Shown: piece after piece, positions 1 through 9,866 of the stretch
Position numbering within the stretch: the first letter of the stretch is position 1
How the letters are laid out: each line of letters begins with the position of its first letter
Origin: Hemerocallis citrina
Taxonomy: Eukaryota; Streptophyta; Magnoliopsida; Asparagales; Asphodelaceae
Assembly (NCBI GenBank): GCA_017893485.1
Contig: JACEHZ010000204.1
Span: forward strand, 1-64,000
Direction of reading: 5' to 3'
Length of the DNA stretch: 64,000 nt
The notes under the pieces: generated by a model
Told to the model about the DNA's origin: nothing
The model's input: the letters and a program-made list of their open reading frames with translations, nothing else
Database searches by the model: none
Program-made: the position numbers and the translations under genes

Positions 1-821
1 CTCGTCAAGAGCTAGCAGGGACAGGATCATGTCACCGACCTGGAAGAGGCCTTTGGGGTCCTTCGGACCTACAATATGAGACTCAATCCGGCAAAGTGTG
101 CGTTCGGCGTCTCCTCGGGAAAATTTCTCGGGTTCATCGTCAGCTAGCGCGGCATCGAGGCGAACTTTGAAAAAATTCAGGACATAATAGACATGCCCCC
201 CCCAGAAACATCAAAGAAGTCCAGAGGCTTACGAGAAGGCTGGAAGCCATCGATCGTTTTCTCTCCAAGTTCGGAGAGAAGTCTCTCCCATTCTTCAAGG
301 CTCTGTGCGGAACAGGAGGTTTTGAAAGGGGCACTCAGCAGCAGGAGGCATTTGCCCAATTGAAAGAATACCTCGCCAACCCTCCTCTCCTCCGTAAGCC
401 CAAACCAGGGGAGCCCCTTTGGCTTTACCTTTCGGCTTCGGAAAACGTACTCAGCGATGTCCTCGTTCGAGAAGAGGACGGAGTCCAAAAGCCTCTGTAC
501 TATGTGAGCAAGGTTCTGCTCGCCGCCGAGACCAGATATTCTAGAATGGAGAAAGTAGCATACGCCTTGGTCATGGCTGCGCAAAAGCTCTGTCCCTATT
601 TTCAGGTGCATTCGGTTCAGGTACTCACCAACCAGCCTCTGAAGGCCATGCTCTACAAGCCCGAGAGCTCCGGACGATTGGTCAAATGGTCGATCGAACT
701 CAGTCAGTACGACATCGGCTATCAGCCAAGGATGGCCATCAAAGGACAGGCCCTCAACGAGTTCATCACGGAATGCACCATCTTCGAGCAACCCGAAAGT
801 AAGGAGGCCAACCAGACATAG
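1..821 (+). pseudogene. pol: T1 reverse transcriptase C-terminal part and RNase H remnant
   Basis: The reading aligns with T2's RT from just after the YVDD region (MRLNPAKCAFGVSSGKF) and runs into a gypsy RNase H (PLYYVSKVL, AYALVMAAQKL, VLTNQPLK). TAG stops lie in frame at 13-15 and 145-147. A frameshift falls in the C run near 194-201; the RNase H frame is then open to TAG at 819-821, where T2 has Trp. Function would be cDNA synthesis and RNA-template removal in the virus-like particle, but this copy cannot make it. The RT catalytic loop lies before base 1. Confidence 0.88.
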
Positions 822-1369
822 AAAGTTTACGTCGATGGTTCCTCCTGCGAAGCAGGGAGTGGTGCGGTATCATTCTGTGGAGTCCCGACGGTTTCCTCCT
901 TCAATATTGCCCCCGCCTCAACTTTCCGGCCTCTAACAATGAGGCTAAGTATGAGGCCATGATTGCCGGGCTCACCCTGGCGCATCAAGCCGGTGCTAGA
1001 CAGATCAGCGCCTTCAACAACTCTCAGCTCGTGGTCAACCAGATCACCGGAGAGTACGAGGCCCGTGACGATCGGATGATCATGTACCTGGCCGTGGTCC
1101 AACGACTACTGACATCCTTCGACGAGTCAGCAGTCTTGAGGATCCCCAGTGAGCAGAATGCCCAGGCCAACGCCCTTTCAAAGTTAGCTTCCTCGTCCTT
1201 CGAAGGCCTCGATCGCACCGTCCTGATCGAAGTACTCCTAAAGCCAAGTACAGACTTCCCTGAGACTCTCTGCATCAAAGACGGAGCTCAGCCTGATGAT
1301 TGGACCACTCCAATCAAGAAGTTCCTAACCAAGGGAGAGCTCCTTGGAGACCATGCTGAAGCAAGATAG
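822..1369 (+). pseudogene. T1 archaeal-type second RNase H (aRNH) remnant
   Basis: It begins VYVDGSSC, the first catalytic-Asp motif of archaeal/plant-type RNase HI, and continues through NNEAKYEAMIAGL (Glu motif) and QANALSKLA. This extra domain after the ordinary RNase H is the hallmark of Tat elements. A one-base loss near 867 shifts the frame; the ORF is open again from 959. The third Asp motif reads NNSQLVVNQ where T2 has SDSQLVVNQ, so that Asp is Asn here, and QADAL in T2 is QANAL here. A TAG ends the frame at 1367-1369. Inactive. Confidence 0.85.
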
Positions 1370-2557
1370 GTCAGGGTCCGTTCAGAAAGGTTTGCCATGA
1401 TCAACGTGGCCCTTCTCAAAAAGTCATACACAACAACGGACGGAAGATCCTACCTCCGCTGCCTGACCCTCGACGAAGCGAAGTACGCTCTCAAGGAGCT
1501 GCATGAAGGGATCGGCGGATGCCATATGGGAAGCTGCTCGCTCGCGCAAAAGGCTTTGAATCACGGGTACTACTGGCCCACAATGCTATAAGACACCCTC
1601 GCCCTGGTCAATAAGTGTGGCCAGTGTCAACGGTTCTCCCCTGTGAAGAGGGCTCCGCAAGCGAATCTCCGTTCCCTGGCCAGTCCGACCCCCTTTGCGA
1701 TGTGGGGGGTGGATCTGGTAGGCTCATTTCCAAAGGCAACGGGCCAGCGAAAGTTTTTCATAGTGGCAATCGACTACTTCACGAAGTGGATCGAGGCCGA
1801 GGCACTAGCCACGATCACCGAGCAGCAAACCCAACAGTTTTTCTGGAAACACATCGTCTGCCGGTTCAGGATCCCATATGTGCTCATTACAGACAATGAG
1901 ACTCAATTCGCGGGTAAACATTTCCGAAGGTTCTACAAAGATCTCGGGATCCAGCAGCATTTTTCTTCGGTGTGCCACCCGCAGTCAAACGGTCAGGCCG
2001 AGAACACGAACCGCCAAATCCTTGACGGTCTCAAGAAACGACTCGATAACTCTTCTAAGGGGTTATGGGTCGATGAGCTACCGAGCGTTCTCTGGACCCA
2101 CCGAACGACAAAGAGAATCCCCATGGGAGAGTCGCCCTTTAATCTGACATATGGCGTGGAGGCCATCATTCCCCTGGAGATCGGGATCCCTTCGCCCCGA
2201 ATCAGGGCCTTCGATGAAGCAAGTAACTCGGCACAGCTACGTGCCGACCTAGATCTCATTGACGAGGTTGGGGAGAAGTCAGCCATTCGAAGGAACACCT
2301 ACCAGCAAAGGATCGAGATGTTCTATAATAAAAAGGTGCGTCCTACCTACATCAAGCTCGGGGACCTCGTCCTTCAGAAGCTGGCAGTATCCAACCCCGG
2401 CCAAAAAAGAAAGTTGGCCCCAAACTGGGAAGGCCCATACAAGGTATCTGAGGTCGTACGCCCGGGCACGTACCGCCTAACTAACCCGAGAGGCAAAGCT
2501 ATCAAGAGGCCCTGGAACGCAGAGCACCTTATCAAATTCCTAGAAGGAAAAGGTTAG
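1370..2557 (+). pseudogene. pol: T1 integrase (zinc-binding, DDE core, C-terminal domain)
   Basis: It is in the same frame as the aRNH. The N-terminal zinc-binding motif is visible as HEGIGGCH and CGQC, but TAA at 1589-1591 falls between its His and Cys halves. The core keeps the first Asp (WGVDLVG), the second Asp (LITDNETQF) and the Glu (NGQAENTNRQI). The C-terminal part has the LAPNWEGPYKV motif and ends LIKFLEGKG then TAG at 2555-2557. There is no chromodomain, as expected for Tat. The protein would insert cDNA into the genome; the upstream stops make this copy defective, although the catalytic core is open from 1592 on. Confidence 0.9.
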
Positions 2558-2683
2558 CCTCTACAGCTCATATAAAATTATGAAAAATGTAATCGACACG
2601 TCATGCCTTGTTTTTGTAAGGCTCAAGTATGTTGTAAACATACCTACTTTCTTGTAACGAGTTTTCATTAAAAGCATGTCTTG

Positions 2684-2890
2684 GGCTCGGCATTCGGATG
2701 GTGTCGCGAGCCACAAAAAGCTTCCCTTACAGGCTTAGGGCTCGGCATTCGGATAGTACCGCGAGCCACAAAAAACTTCCCTTACAGACTTAGGCCTCGG
2801 CATTCGGATAGTGCCGCGAGCCACAAAAAGCTTCCCCTACAGGCTTATTCCTCGGCATTCAGATGGTACCGCGAGCCGCAAAAACTACGA
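2684..2890 (+). repeat. 55-bp tandem repeat, four units, just downstream of T1 pol
   Basis: CTCGGCATTCGG recurs at 2686, 2741, 2796 and 2851, spacing 55. Each unit holds GGCTCG ... CGAGCC, a 6-bp inverted repeat. The same 55-bp family forms the array at 8256-9218 and 51907-52490, on the far side of the antisense genes. Open frames across it are shadows. Confidence 0.9.
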
Positions 2891-4112
2891 CCTAGCCAGC
2901 TTCCTGAGAACAAGTGTGGGGGCTCATCGTCGACCCCGAGCAAGGTCGTGGCTTTCCTCAAAGCTACTCGATCGATATGCTTGGCGATGACCTTCAGTTA
3001 CGCCCATTACCGGCTTTCTCCCCGGTATAGGGGCTCGGCATCTGTCCCGAGTATGGTTTGGGCTTCTTCCGGCCCATCAACCTATGTGCACGGTGGCAAC
3101 CGCCAGCTACACCCGTACCATCTTCCTAAGAACAAGTGTAGGGACTCATCGTAGACCACGAGCAAGGCCGTGGTTTTCTTCAAAGTCACTCCACCGATAC
3201 GCTCGGTGACGACCTTCAGCTACACCCATTACCGACTTTCTTCCCGGTGTGGGGGCTCGGCATCTGCCCCGAGCATGGTTTGGGCTTCTTCAAGCCCATC
3301 AACCTATGCGCACGGTGGAAACCGCCAGTTACACCCGTACTGTCTTCCTGAGAACAAGTGTGGGGGCTTGTCGTTGACCCCGAGCAAGACCGTGGCTTTC
3401 TTCAAAGCCACTCCACCGATACGCTCAATGAAAACCTTCAGTTACGCCCATTATCGGCTTTTTACACGGTGTAGGGGCTCGGTATCTACCCCTAGCATGG
3501 TTTGGGCTTCTTCAAACCCATCAACCTATGTGCACGGCGGCAACCGCCAGCTACACCCGTACTGTCTACCTGAGAACAAGTGTAGGAGCTCATCGTCGAC
3601 CTTGAGCAAGGCCTTGGCTTTCTTCAAAGCCATGTGACCTTTGCACTCGGTGACGACCTTCAGCTATGCCTACTACTGGCTTTCTCCATGGTGTGTAGGC
3701 TCGGCATCCGCCCCGAGCATGGTTCTGGCTTTTTCAAGACCATCAACCTATACACTTAGCGGCAACTGCCAGCTACACCCTTGCCATCTCCCCCAGAGGA
3801 AGTGCGGAGGCTCGTCGTCGGCCCCGAGCAAGGCCGTGGCTTTTTTTAAAGCCACTCGACCGTTAAGCTCGGTGACGACCTTTAGCCATGCCCATCGCTG
3901 GCTTTCTCCGTGGTGTCGGGGAACGGCATCTGCCCCGAGCACGGTTTGGGTTTTTTTTAAGACCATCAACCTATGCGTCCGGCGGCAACCGCCAGCTACA
4001 CACCCTTGCCATCTTCCTAAGCACAAGTGTGGGGGCTTGTCGTCGACCCCGAGCAAGGCCGTGGCTTTCTTCAAAACCACTCGACCGTCACGCTCGGCAA
4101 TGACCTTCAACC
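2891..4112 (+). repeat. 222-bp tandem repeat, about five units
   Basis: The motif CGCCAG(C/T)TACACCC recurs at 3101, 3323, 3545, 3767 (TGCCAG) and 3990, spacing 222-223. Units contain GAACAAGTGTRGGGGCTC, CGAGCAAGGCCGTGG and GCCCATCAACCTATG. The array lies between pol and the antisense genes. Apparent repetitive proteins on both strands are products of the tandem DNA. Confidence 0.9.
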
Positions 4113-4804
4113 ACGACCATTTCAAAAAAGTTTTCATTAAGGTTTAGGGCGCCCACCTTTAGCAAATGCTCCGAGCTTCGAGTCGTTGGTTGACTCTCCT
4201 CTCACCCGCGAGCAACTCGGGGTTTGCAGCTTTCAAAAGCCAAAACCCCAAATTGTTCGCAGGCGGTAAGGGAGCCACCGACCAAGGGCTCTCTCCGAGC
4301 CTCCGAACAATTGATCGGCCCACCACTCACCAACAAAAATCCGGAGTTTATGGCCCTCAAGGCCAAAACCCTGAATTGTTCGAAGGTGATTGGTGTGCCA
4401 CCAATCCAGAAGCCTCGGGCTAAAGTTCTACTTCAAGGGCGCCCGCCTTCGGCAGGCACCCGAATCGTATGGCAGATAAGCCAATCCCAATTCCTGACAA
4501 CCAACAAGGAGGGGATGGGAGTTATATGGCCCCCTAAGAAGCGCAGTTATTGCATTTGGAAAGCCCAAACGACGGAAGGCAAAACGTCGCCATTAATGCT
4601 TATCGGAAGGTGAAACGCTCCTAATTATGCGTTGCCTGCCTAAAGTGACCATGTGGTCTTTCTCCCTCGGCGGCGACCCCTCGCAAGGCCGAGCCTGGCA
4701 ACAATCCTCACTCAATGAAATTGTCAAGGTTAAAGAAGTCGGGAGTCTTTTTTTATTGTTACTCATCGCACGCCCGTAATGACGGCACAAATACAATGAA
4801 AAGC
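4113..4804. other. T1 non-coding spacer
   Basis: No convincing gene. It contains two diverged copies of a roughly 110-bp segment, each carrying CCAAAACCC(C/T)(A/G)AATTGTTCG, at about 4238-4262 and 4361-4383. Short ORFs show no family resemblance. Confidence 0.6.
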
Positions 4805-5340
4805 TTACAAATTGCTCACACTCAGCTTAAAACTCAAATTCGGCACTTTCTTCGGGTCCCTTCTCACGCTCGACCGGCCCGACCAGGGAAGGCTCTCCCG
4901 CCACTGAGCTTTCGGCATTATCAGGCTGGACCCCATCCAATAAAAAGGTCGAAGATGTCCTAGTACCAAATTGCTCGCCTCCTCGATCAAACCGGTGCCC
5001 AAAACCAGCTTCAACCGACGGATCTCCAACTCTTTCTCAACAACGGCCTCACGAAGAAAAGACTCTGAAGCCGACCACCCACTCGAGGCACCTGAGATCG
5101 ACCAGTTCTTCTCAATTACCCACCAGTCCCTGTCGGCTATGGCTTTCCTCAGACGAGCGACCTCCAAGCCGAGCTCCCTAGACTTGTTCATGCAGTAATT
5201 CACTGCGACCGCTCGATCCTGAGTCTGCTTTCGTTGGCAAGCCAGAGCTGACTCCATGGCCCCCGGCCCAGCTCGGATCAAGGAGGCGTCGGCAGAAATA
5301 TGGTCGGCACCGAGGACCCCATGCGTCTATCAAAAAGATG
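4805..5340 (-). pseudogene. T1 antisense unit 2, charged helical protein, terminal exon
   Basis: The minus frame is open from about 5330 to 4805 and encodes a charged, helix-prone segment (RLRKAIADRDWWVIEKNW, REAVVEKELEIRRLKLVLG). Just upstream lies a pyrimidine-rich stretch ending in TTTTTGATAG, a plausible splice acceptor near 5330. The unit lies between pol and antisense unit 1 and is transcribed against pol. T2 has a counterpart at 43072-43930 in the same relative position. Tat elements are known to carry extra antisense ORFs here, but I recognise no enzymatic domain. A separate gene or the last exon of unit 1 are both possible. Confidence 0.5.
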
Positions 5341-5433
5341 AGAAAAACAACAAGTCACAAAAGAGACTAAAAAAGTTCAAGTCATGGAGCATCGGCCAAA
5401 AAATTATCTTTCATTAAGTTCAAAATTTTTGTG

Positions 5434-7951
5434 CTACAAAAGGCGGTGGCCAATCCGCACAGGGGGGGGGGGTGGCACCTCTTCGTCAGCAGGGTTACTC
5501 CCGATCTCCTCTTGGCGAGGATCCCCCATTTCCTCGCCACCGGGGGTCCACGGATGATCGGGCTGCCAGTTATAGTGGAGGTGGTCGATCCTCTTGTCCG
5601 GATAGATCAACCGGAAATACTCCTTAGCCTTCACGCAGGCCTCGTCCTGTGCCAGGATCAAGGTATCCGCCATGGTGATCTATGCCTCCTCCATGGCCTT
5701 CCGCGCCTTCTCGGCTTCTTCCCGCGCCTTCTCGGCTTCTTCCCGGGCCTTCTCCTTGAGGCGATCCACATCATTCTTATGGTAATCGACTATCGAGGCC
5801 ATCTGGGCCTCGTGGACGGCCTCCATGCTTCGAGCCTCCTTTAGCTCATCCGTCACCTTGGTCAATTCGCGGACATACTTCTCCACGTTCCTCCTCTCGA
5901 TGAGGACCTCCTTCTCCAAGCACTTCTGAAAGTGCTGCCCAAGAAGCATCGCTTGCCCGAGGAAGAAAAAGTTAGAAGAAATCCTAAGATCTATGGTCAA
6001 AGCAAAAGTGCAAGCACTCACCGAGAGCTGCGCCTGAGACCACCGCATAAAGGCCATCTCAGACATCTGCACTGCCAGAGCCATGCGATCTCATTCTGTG
6101 GAAAGGTTCCTGACCACCTCTATGGCCACGGGACCCTCAAGCAGGAAATTCCCCTCGAGAACCCACCAATCAGGCGTGTGCGGCCTCAGTCCCTGTTGCC
6201 CAACCATCTGCTCGGCAGTGGGCCGAGGGGGGGGGAAGCCTTTGCTCTGGGACCTCGGAAGCCTTCTTGCTACCAGAGCTCCCCCTACCTCCCTAGACGA
6301 CCTCGGCGTGTGGTGATGCTTCTTGGATCTCTTTAGGGACGGCTCCACGGCCTCCAAGGTCGGTCCCTTGCTGGACCCCGTGCCCTGAGCAGCCGCCTTA
6401 TCCTGCTTTGCCTTCTTCTCCTTCTCTGCCCTCCTCTGGGCGGCAACGACCAACAAAGCCTGCCTATTGTCGAGCTGCTTGGCCGTCATCTCTGCAAAAT
6501 AGAAGAAGAGTGGCTAACATTAACATGAAGCAGAAAGATAGGAAAATTCAGAACAAAAACATAATAGGATCGGCTGGACTCAGTCCGGTTCGGGCTAGGT
6601 GCATTTCCGTCACTCGGGGCCACCCTATACTGTGTCCCCCCAACGATCTTCCCCACCTTTGCCCACTCTTTATCCGTCAACTCGCTATGCTTCGGAGGCT
6701 TATGATTTGGCTTGAAAAAGTTCCAAGCGGTCAGAATCCCCCAAGGCTTCTCGCTCCGGACTACAAAGTACTTCTCTTTCCACCCTTTGATGGAGTCCGG
6801 ATGGCCGTGCATCACCTTCTTGTGAGGCCTAGGCAAAAAGTAGAAGATTCCCTCCGCGTCACCCAACGAGCTCATCTCCAAGATAGCACGGAAGTACGTA
6901 AACCTCTGCTTGACCCCCTTCTCTTGGCACTTCAAGATAAAGCAGATCAGGTGCTTCCAAAAGTTGGGGCCGTACTGCATCGGGCTTAACTTCGCCCAAT
7001 TCAAGACTCTCTTGATGAAAGGGTGCAACGGTAGCCTAAGTCCCGAGATGAAGGCATCCTCGGGGAAAACACAGTAGCCCGGCGCGAGACTGGTAGTTGG
7101 ATGAATACCGGGGCTCAGAATTAGGAGTTCGAACTCCTTGGAAATAAAGTAGGCCGCCTTCAAGATGTGCAGGTAGTCTGCCTTCAAGACACATTGGATG
7201 CCATCCATCCTGATCTTCACCCGGAACGGAAGGACGAGGAGTGAGATCCTTAACATCATCAGGATACATCCTAATCGACCCCAGATTTTTGAAGGTGACA
7301 GGGGTAAACTCGAACCCCGGTCTAGGAGCATATTTATTTGGCGAAAGGGGGCTATCCGGACGAATCCACTTTTTCTTCCTCCTACGAGGACGAGTCTTCC
7401 TCTCTGGAGACAGTGTCGACAATGGTGGCAGAGGGGGGAGATCGCCCTCGCCCTCGGCTACCCCGCCTACGGTGCCTTCCCCCGCATCTTCTCGAACATC
7501 GTCTTCCCCGGTGCCTTGATCGGGCTCCCCCTGATTCCCCTCGAAGTCTTCCTCTCGTCTTCCTCATCTTCAATGGTCCCCTCTCCCTCGGGATCCTGCT
7601 CCTCCTCGTCACCCTCCTCATCCTCAATAGCCCCCTCTCCCTCAGGATCCAGCTCCTCCTCATCACCCTCCAAGTCCTCAACGTCCCCCTCTCCCTCGGG
7701 GTCCCGCTCTTCTTCGTCGTCCTCCTCTTCCTCCTCCCATCACCCTCATCCACTAGCTCCTTCCCCTACCTACGGGATCTCAAGGGTTGCACGACGAAGA
7801 CTACATCATTCCCATCATACGATCCTAGATCTGACAGAACCTCCTCTTTAATCCCATAGTCGCCCAAGGACCAAGACGTCGATGGAGACTCAGCTTCTTT
7901 ATCGGAACGGCCTGACAAGCTTGCCTCGGAGCCAGACTGAGAGCGCAACAT
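5434..7951 (-). pseudogene. T1 antisense unit 1: 'putative gypsy type transposon' domain plus coiled coil
   Basis: Read on the minus strand from ATG at 7951: a Ser-rich start, an acidic repeat stretch (GDEEELDPEGEGAIEDEE, 7673-7560), then a domain with AGLRLPLHPF-like ISGLRLPLHPFIKRVLNWA, SIKGWKEKYFVVRSEKPW, then Lys-rich and long Ala/Glu/Lys coiled-coil exons. The middle domain resembles Pfam Transposase_28 (PF04195), found in antisense ORFs of plant gypsy elements. Splice-like borders are seen: acceptor TTTTGCAG near 6490, donor CTCGGTGAGTGC near 6015, acceptor CACTTTCAG near 5930. Frame changes within 7100-7950 and a TAG near 5683 show decay. Function is unknown. T2's homologue is better preserved. 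Confidence 0.72.
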
Positions 7952-8255
7952 TACGAGTTAGAAATACTAACCTGAAGTATCACGCTTACGGGATAATCAC
8001 CGGAAAAAGGTTGTCGACAGCAGGAGAGAAAAAACCCCTGTTCTTGAAAGTTGGAAAACACAAGAAAGGAAATGAAGGAAAGAAAAAGGGGGAAGGGGGG
8101 ATTTATAACAGAGAAAGAGACTCCTCAATTTTCGCAAAAAGATCTGGCCTTTGGATCTTAATCATCAAGATCCAACAGCCACTAGGATCTAAAGTCGCTT
8201 CGATTCTTGCACACGTGACGTTAGCAGTTGACACAAAATTACCCAAATGCTCCTA
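7952..8255. other. T1 spacer upstream of antisense unit 1
   Basis: Holds the putative antisense leader and TATA box, then unique sequence running into the 55-bp array. No further gene seen. Confidence 0.5.
8101..8108 (-). promoter_or_regulatory. TATA-like box for T1 antisense unit 1
   Basis: The minus strand reads TTATAAAT followed at once by a C/T-rich tract (CCCCCCTTCCCCCTTTTTC), about 150 nt upstream of the first antisense ATG at 7951. Plant core promoters often join a TATA box and a pyrimidine patch. T2 has the same layout near 46676. Confidence 0.45.
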
Positions 8256-9218
8256 GGCTTTTCCAACAAGTCAAGAGGGTCGATGCGCGGATGACACTGC
8301 GAGCCGCCAAAAACCACCCAGACTTTTCCAACAAGTCAGGAAGGTCGAAGCTCGGATGGCACCGCGGGCCCCAAAATCCTCATCTATTCAACAGGAGGCT
8401 CGGAGCTCGGATGGCACCGCGAGCCCCAAAATCCTCCCCTATTCAACAGGACGGTTAGATGTCACCGCGAACCACAAAGGCTTCTATACCTTAAGCATTA
8501 AATGAAATGAAATCATTAGATTTCATTCGGCCGCCATTACCAATACACCATCCCGCCGATGACTAACCACACATAAGCTCCTACAAGTCTGAGGTTCGAC
8601 GCTCGGATGTCATCCCGAGCCACAAAAGCTTCTCTTACAAGCATGAGGCGCGGCACTCAGATAGCACCGTGAGCCACAAAAGCTTCTCCTATAAGCCTGA
8701 GGCTCGGCACTCGGATAACACCGCGAGCCACAAAGGTTTCTCCTACAAGCTTGAGGCTCGGCGCTCGAATGTCACCACCAAACCACTAAAGCTTTTCCAA
8801 CAAGTTTTGGGGGCTCGACACTCGGATGTCACCGCGAGCCACAAAAGCTTCTCCGACAAGCTTGAGGCTTGACACTCGGATGGCACCACGGGCCACAAAA
8901 TCCTCCTCTATTCAACGGGAGGCTCGGAGCTCGGATGGCACCGCGAGCCCCAAAATTCTCCTCTATTTCACAGGAGGCTCGGAGCTCAGATGGCACCACG
9001 AGCCGTAAAATCCTCCTCTATTTCACAGGAGGCTCGGAGTTTGGATGGCACCGCAAGCCCCAAAATCCCCCTCTATTCAACGGGATGCTCGGATCTCGGA
9101 TGGCACCGCGAGCCCCAAAATCCTCCTCTATTTCACAGGAGGCTCGGAGCTCACATGGCACCGCGAGCCCCAAAATCCTCCTCTATTTTACAGGAGGCTC
9201 GGAGCTCGGATGGCACAG
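8256..9218 (+). repeat. 55-bp tandem array of T1, left half
   Basis: Units carry GGCTCGGAGCTCGGATGG then CACCGCGAGCC and CAAAATCCTCCTCTATT. For example, GGCTCGG starts at 8921 and 8976. Older units (8580-8870) are more diverged and have CACAAAAGCTTCTCC. A partly unique stretch at 8456-8590 interrupts it. The array stops mid-unit at 9218, where T2 begins. Confidence 0.92.
9214..9218 (+). repeat. Target-site duplication CACAG, left copy
   Basis: CACAG abuts the TG start of T2's 5' LTR and is repeated at 51902-51906 after T2's 3' LTR. Left residue 23 nt plus right residue 32 nt gives one 55-bp unit. Confidence 0.95.
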
Positions 9219-9795
9219 TGATATGGCTAAAAATGGGGTTAAATCAGAACCGTCCAGATTAGGCACGAATCTTAAAGCTCAGGGGTAAAACGGTAATTTC
9301 TCCCACCAACGGGTCTAAAGCGAGTACTGGTTATCTTTCCCGAAGACCCACTTACCCGCAAACAGATCCACCTCAACTGGGTGCGGGTTTCAACCCGCAG
9401 CAAACCTGGTCCAGAAGGGATAGAATTAGGGTTTCTGATTAAATCCTAATCAACGACCCTGATTCATAGTTATCCCTTCACTGGGGATTAGGGATTACAT
9501 TCCTTATCTAACCACAGGGGGATTACATTCCTAATCTAATCCCAGCGGCGCCTATAAATACCGGTAATCAATCTTTTGCCAATTTTTGCGTTCATTCATA
9601 ATCATTTCTGATTACTGACTTGAGCGTCGGGGGGTGCGTCGCCGGGAACAACCCTGGTATCTCGCACTTCTTGCAGGTGAACGATGGGAGCAACGGTCAA
9701 ACTTTGGCGGGACAGGTAATAGGTTTGTTATTCAAAGTTTTCCAAGAACCCACAAATACTATCTATTTGCCCCCACACCAGATTCAGCGGCAACA
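9219..9795 (+). repeat. T2 5' LTR
   Basis: Starts TGATATGGC, ends CGGCAACA, 577 bp. Compared with the 3' LTR it lacks 21 bp just downstream of the TATA box; T3's LTR keeps that segment, so this copy has the deletion. Confidence 0.95.
9552..9560 (+). promoter_or_regulatory. TATA box of T2 5' LTR
   Basis: CTATAAATA lies in GGCGCCTATAAATACC; the same box is at 51638-51646 in the 3' LTR and in T3's LTR. Confidence 0.75.
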
Positions 9796-9797
9796 GA

Positions 9798-9815
9798 TTG
9801 GCGCCGTCTGTGGGA
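9798..9815 (+). promoter_or_regulatory. Primer-binding site of T2
   Basis: TTGGCGCCGTCTGTGGGA starts two bases after the LTR end. TGGCGCC is the usual start of primer sites complementary to a tRNA 3' CCA end in Tat/Athila elements. I do not assign the tRNA species. Confidence 0.75.
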
Positions 9816-9866
9816 AACTAACGATAGCAACCTCCCCTCTTCCCGTTGGTCAGATCCGCTCCGGCC

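Larger units (their letters stand above)
1..9218 (+). mobile_element. T1, Tat-lineage Ty3/gypsy element, left part (5' end outside window)
   Basis: Order seen: RT end, RNase H, second archaeal-type RNase H, integrase, 55-bp array, 222-bp array, antisense coding units, second 55-bp array. The dual RNase H and antisense genes between pol and the 3' LTR are known marks of the Tat lineage. The element is interrupted at 9218 by T2 and resumes at 51907, ending in a PPT and 3' LTR. Its 5' LTR, gag and most of RT lie left of the window. It is the oldest layer of the nest. Confidence 0.9.

Noticed and set aside
2681..4147. Long + strand frames encoding repeated proteins
   Set aside because: They follow the 55-bp and 222-bp DNA periods, have counterparts on the other strand and no family resemblance.
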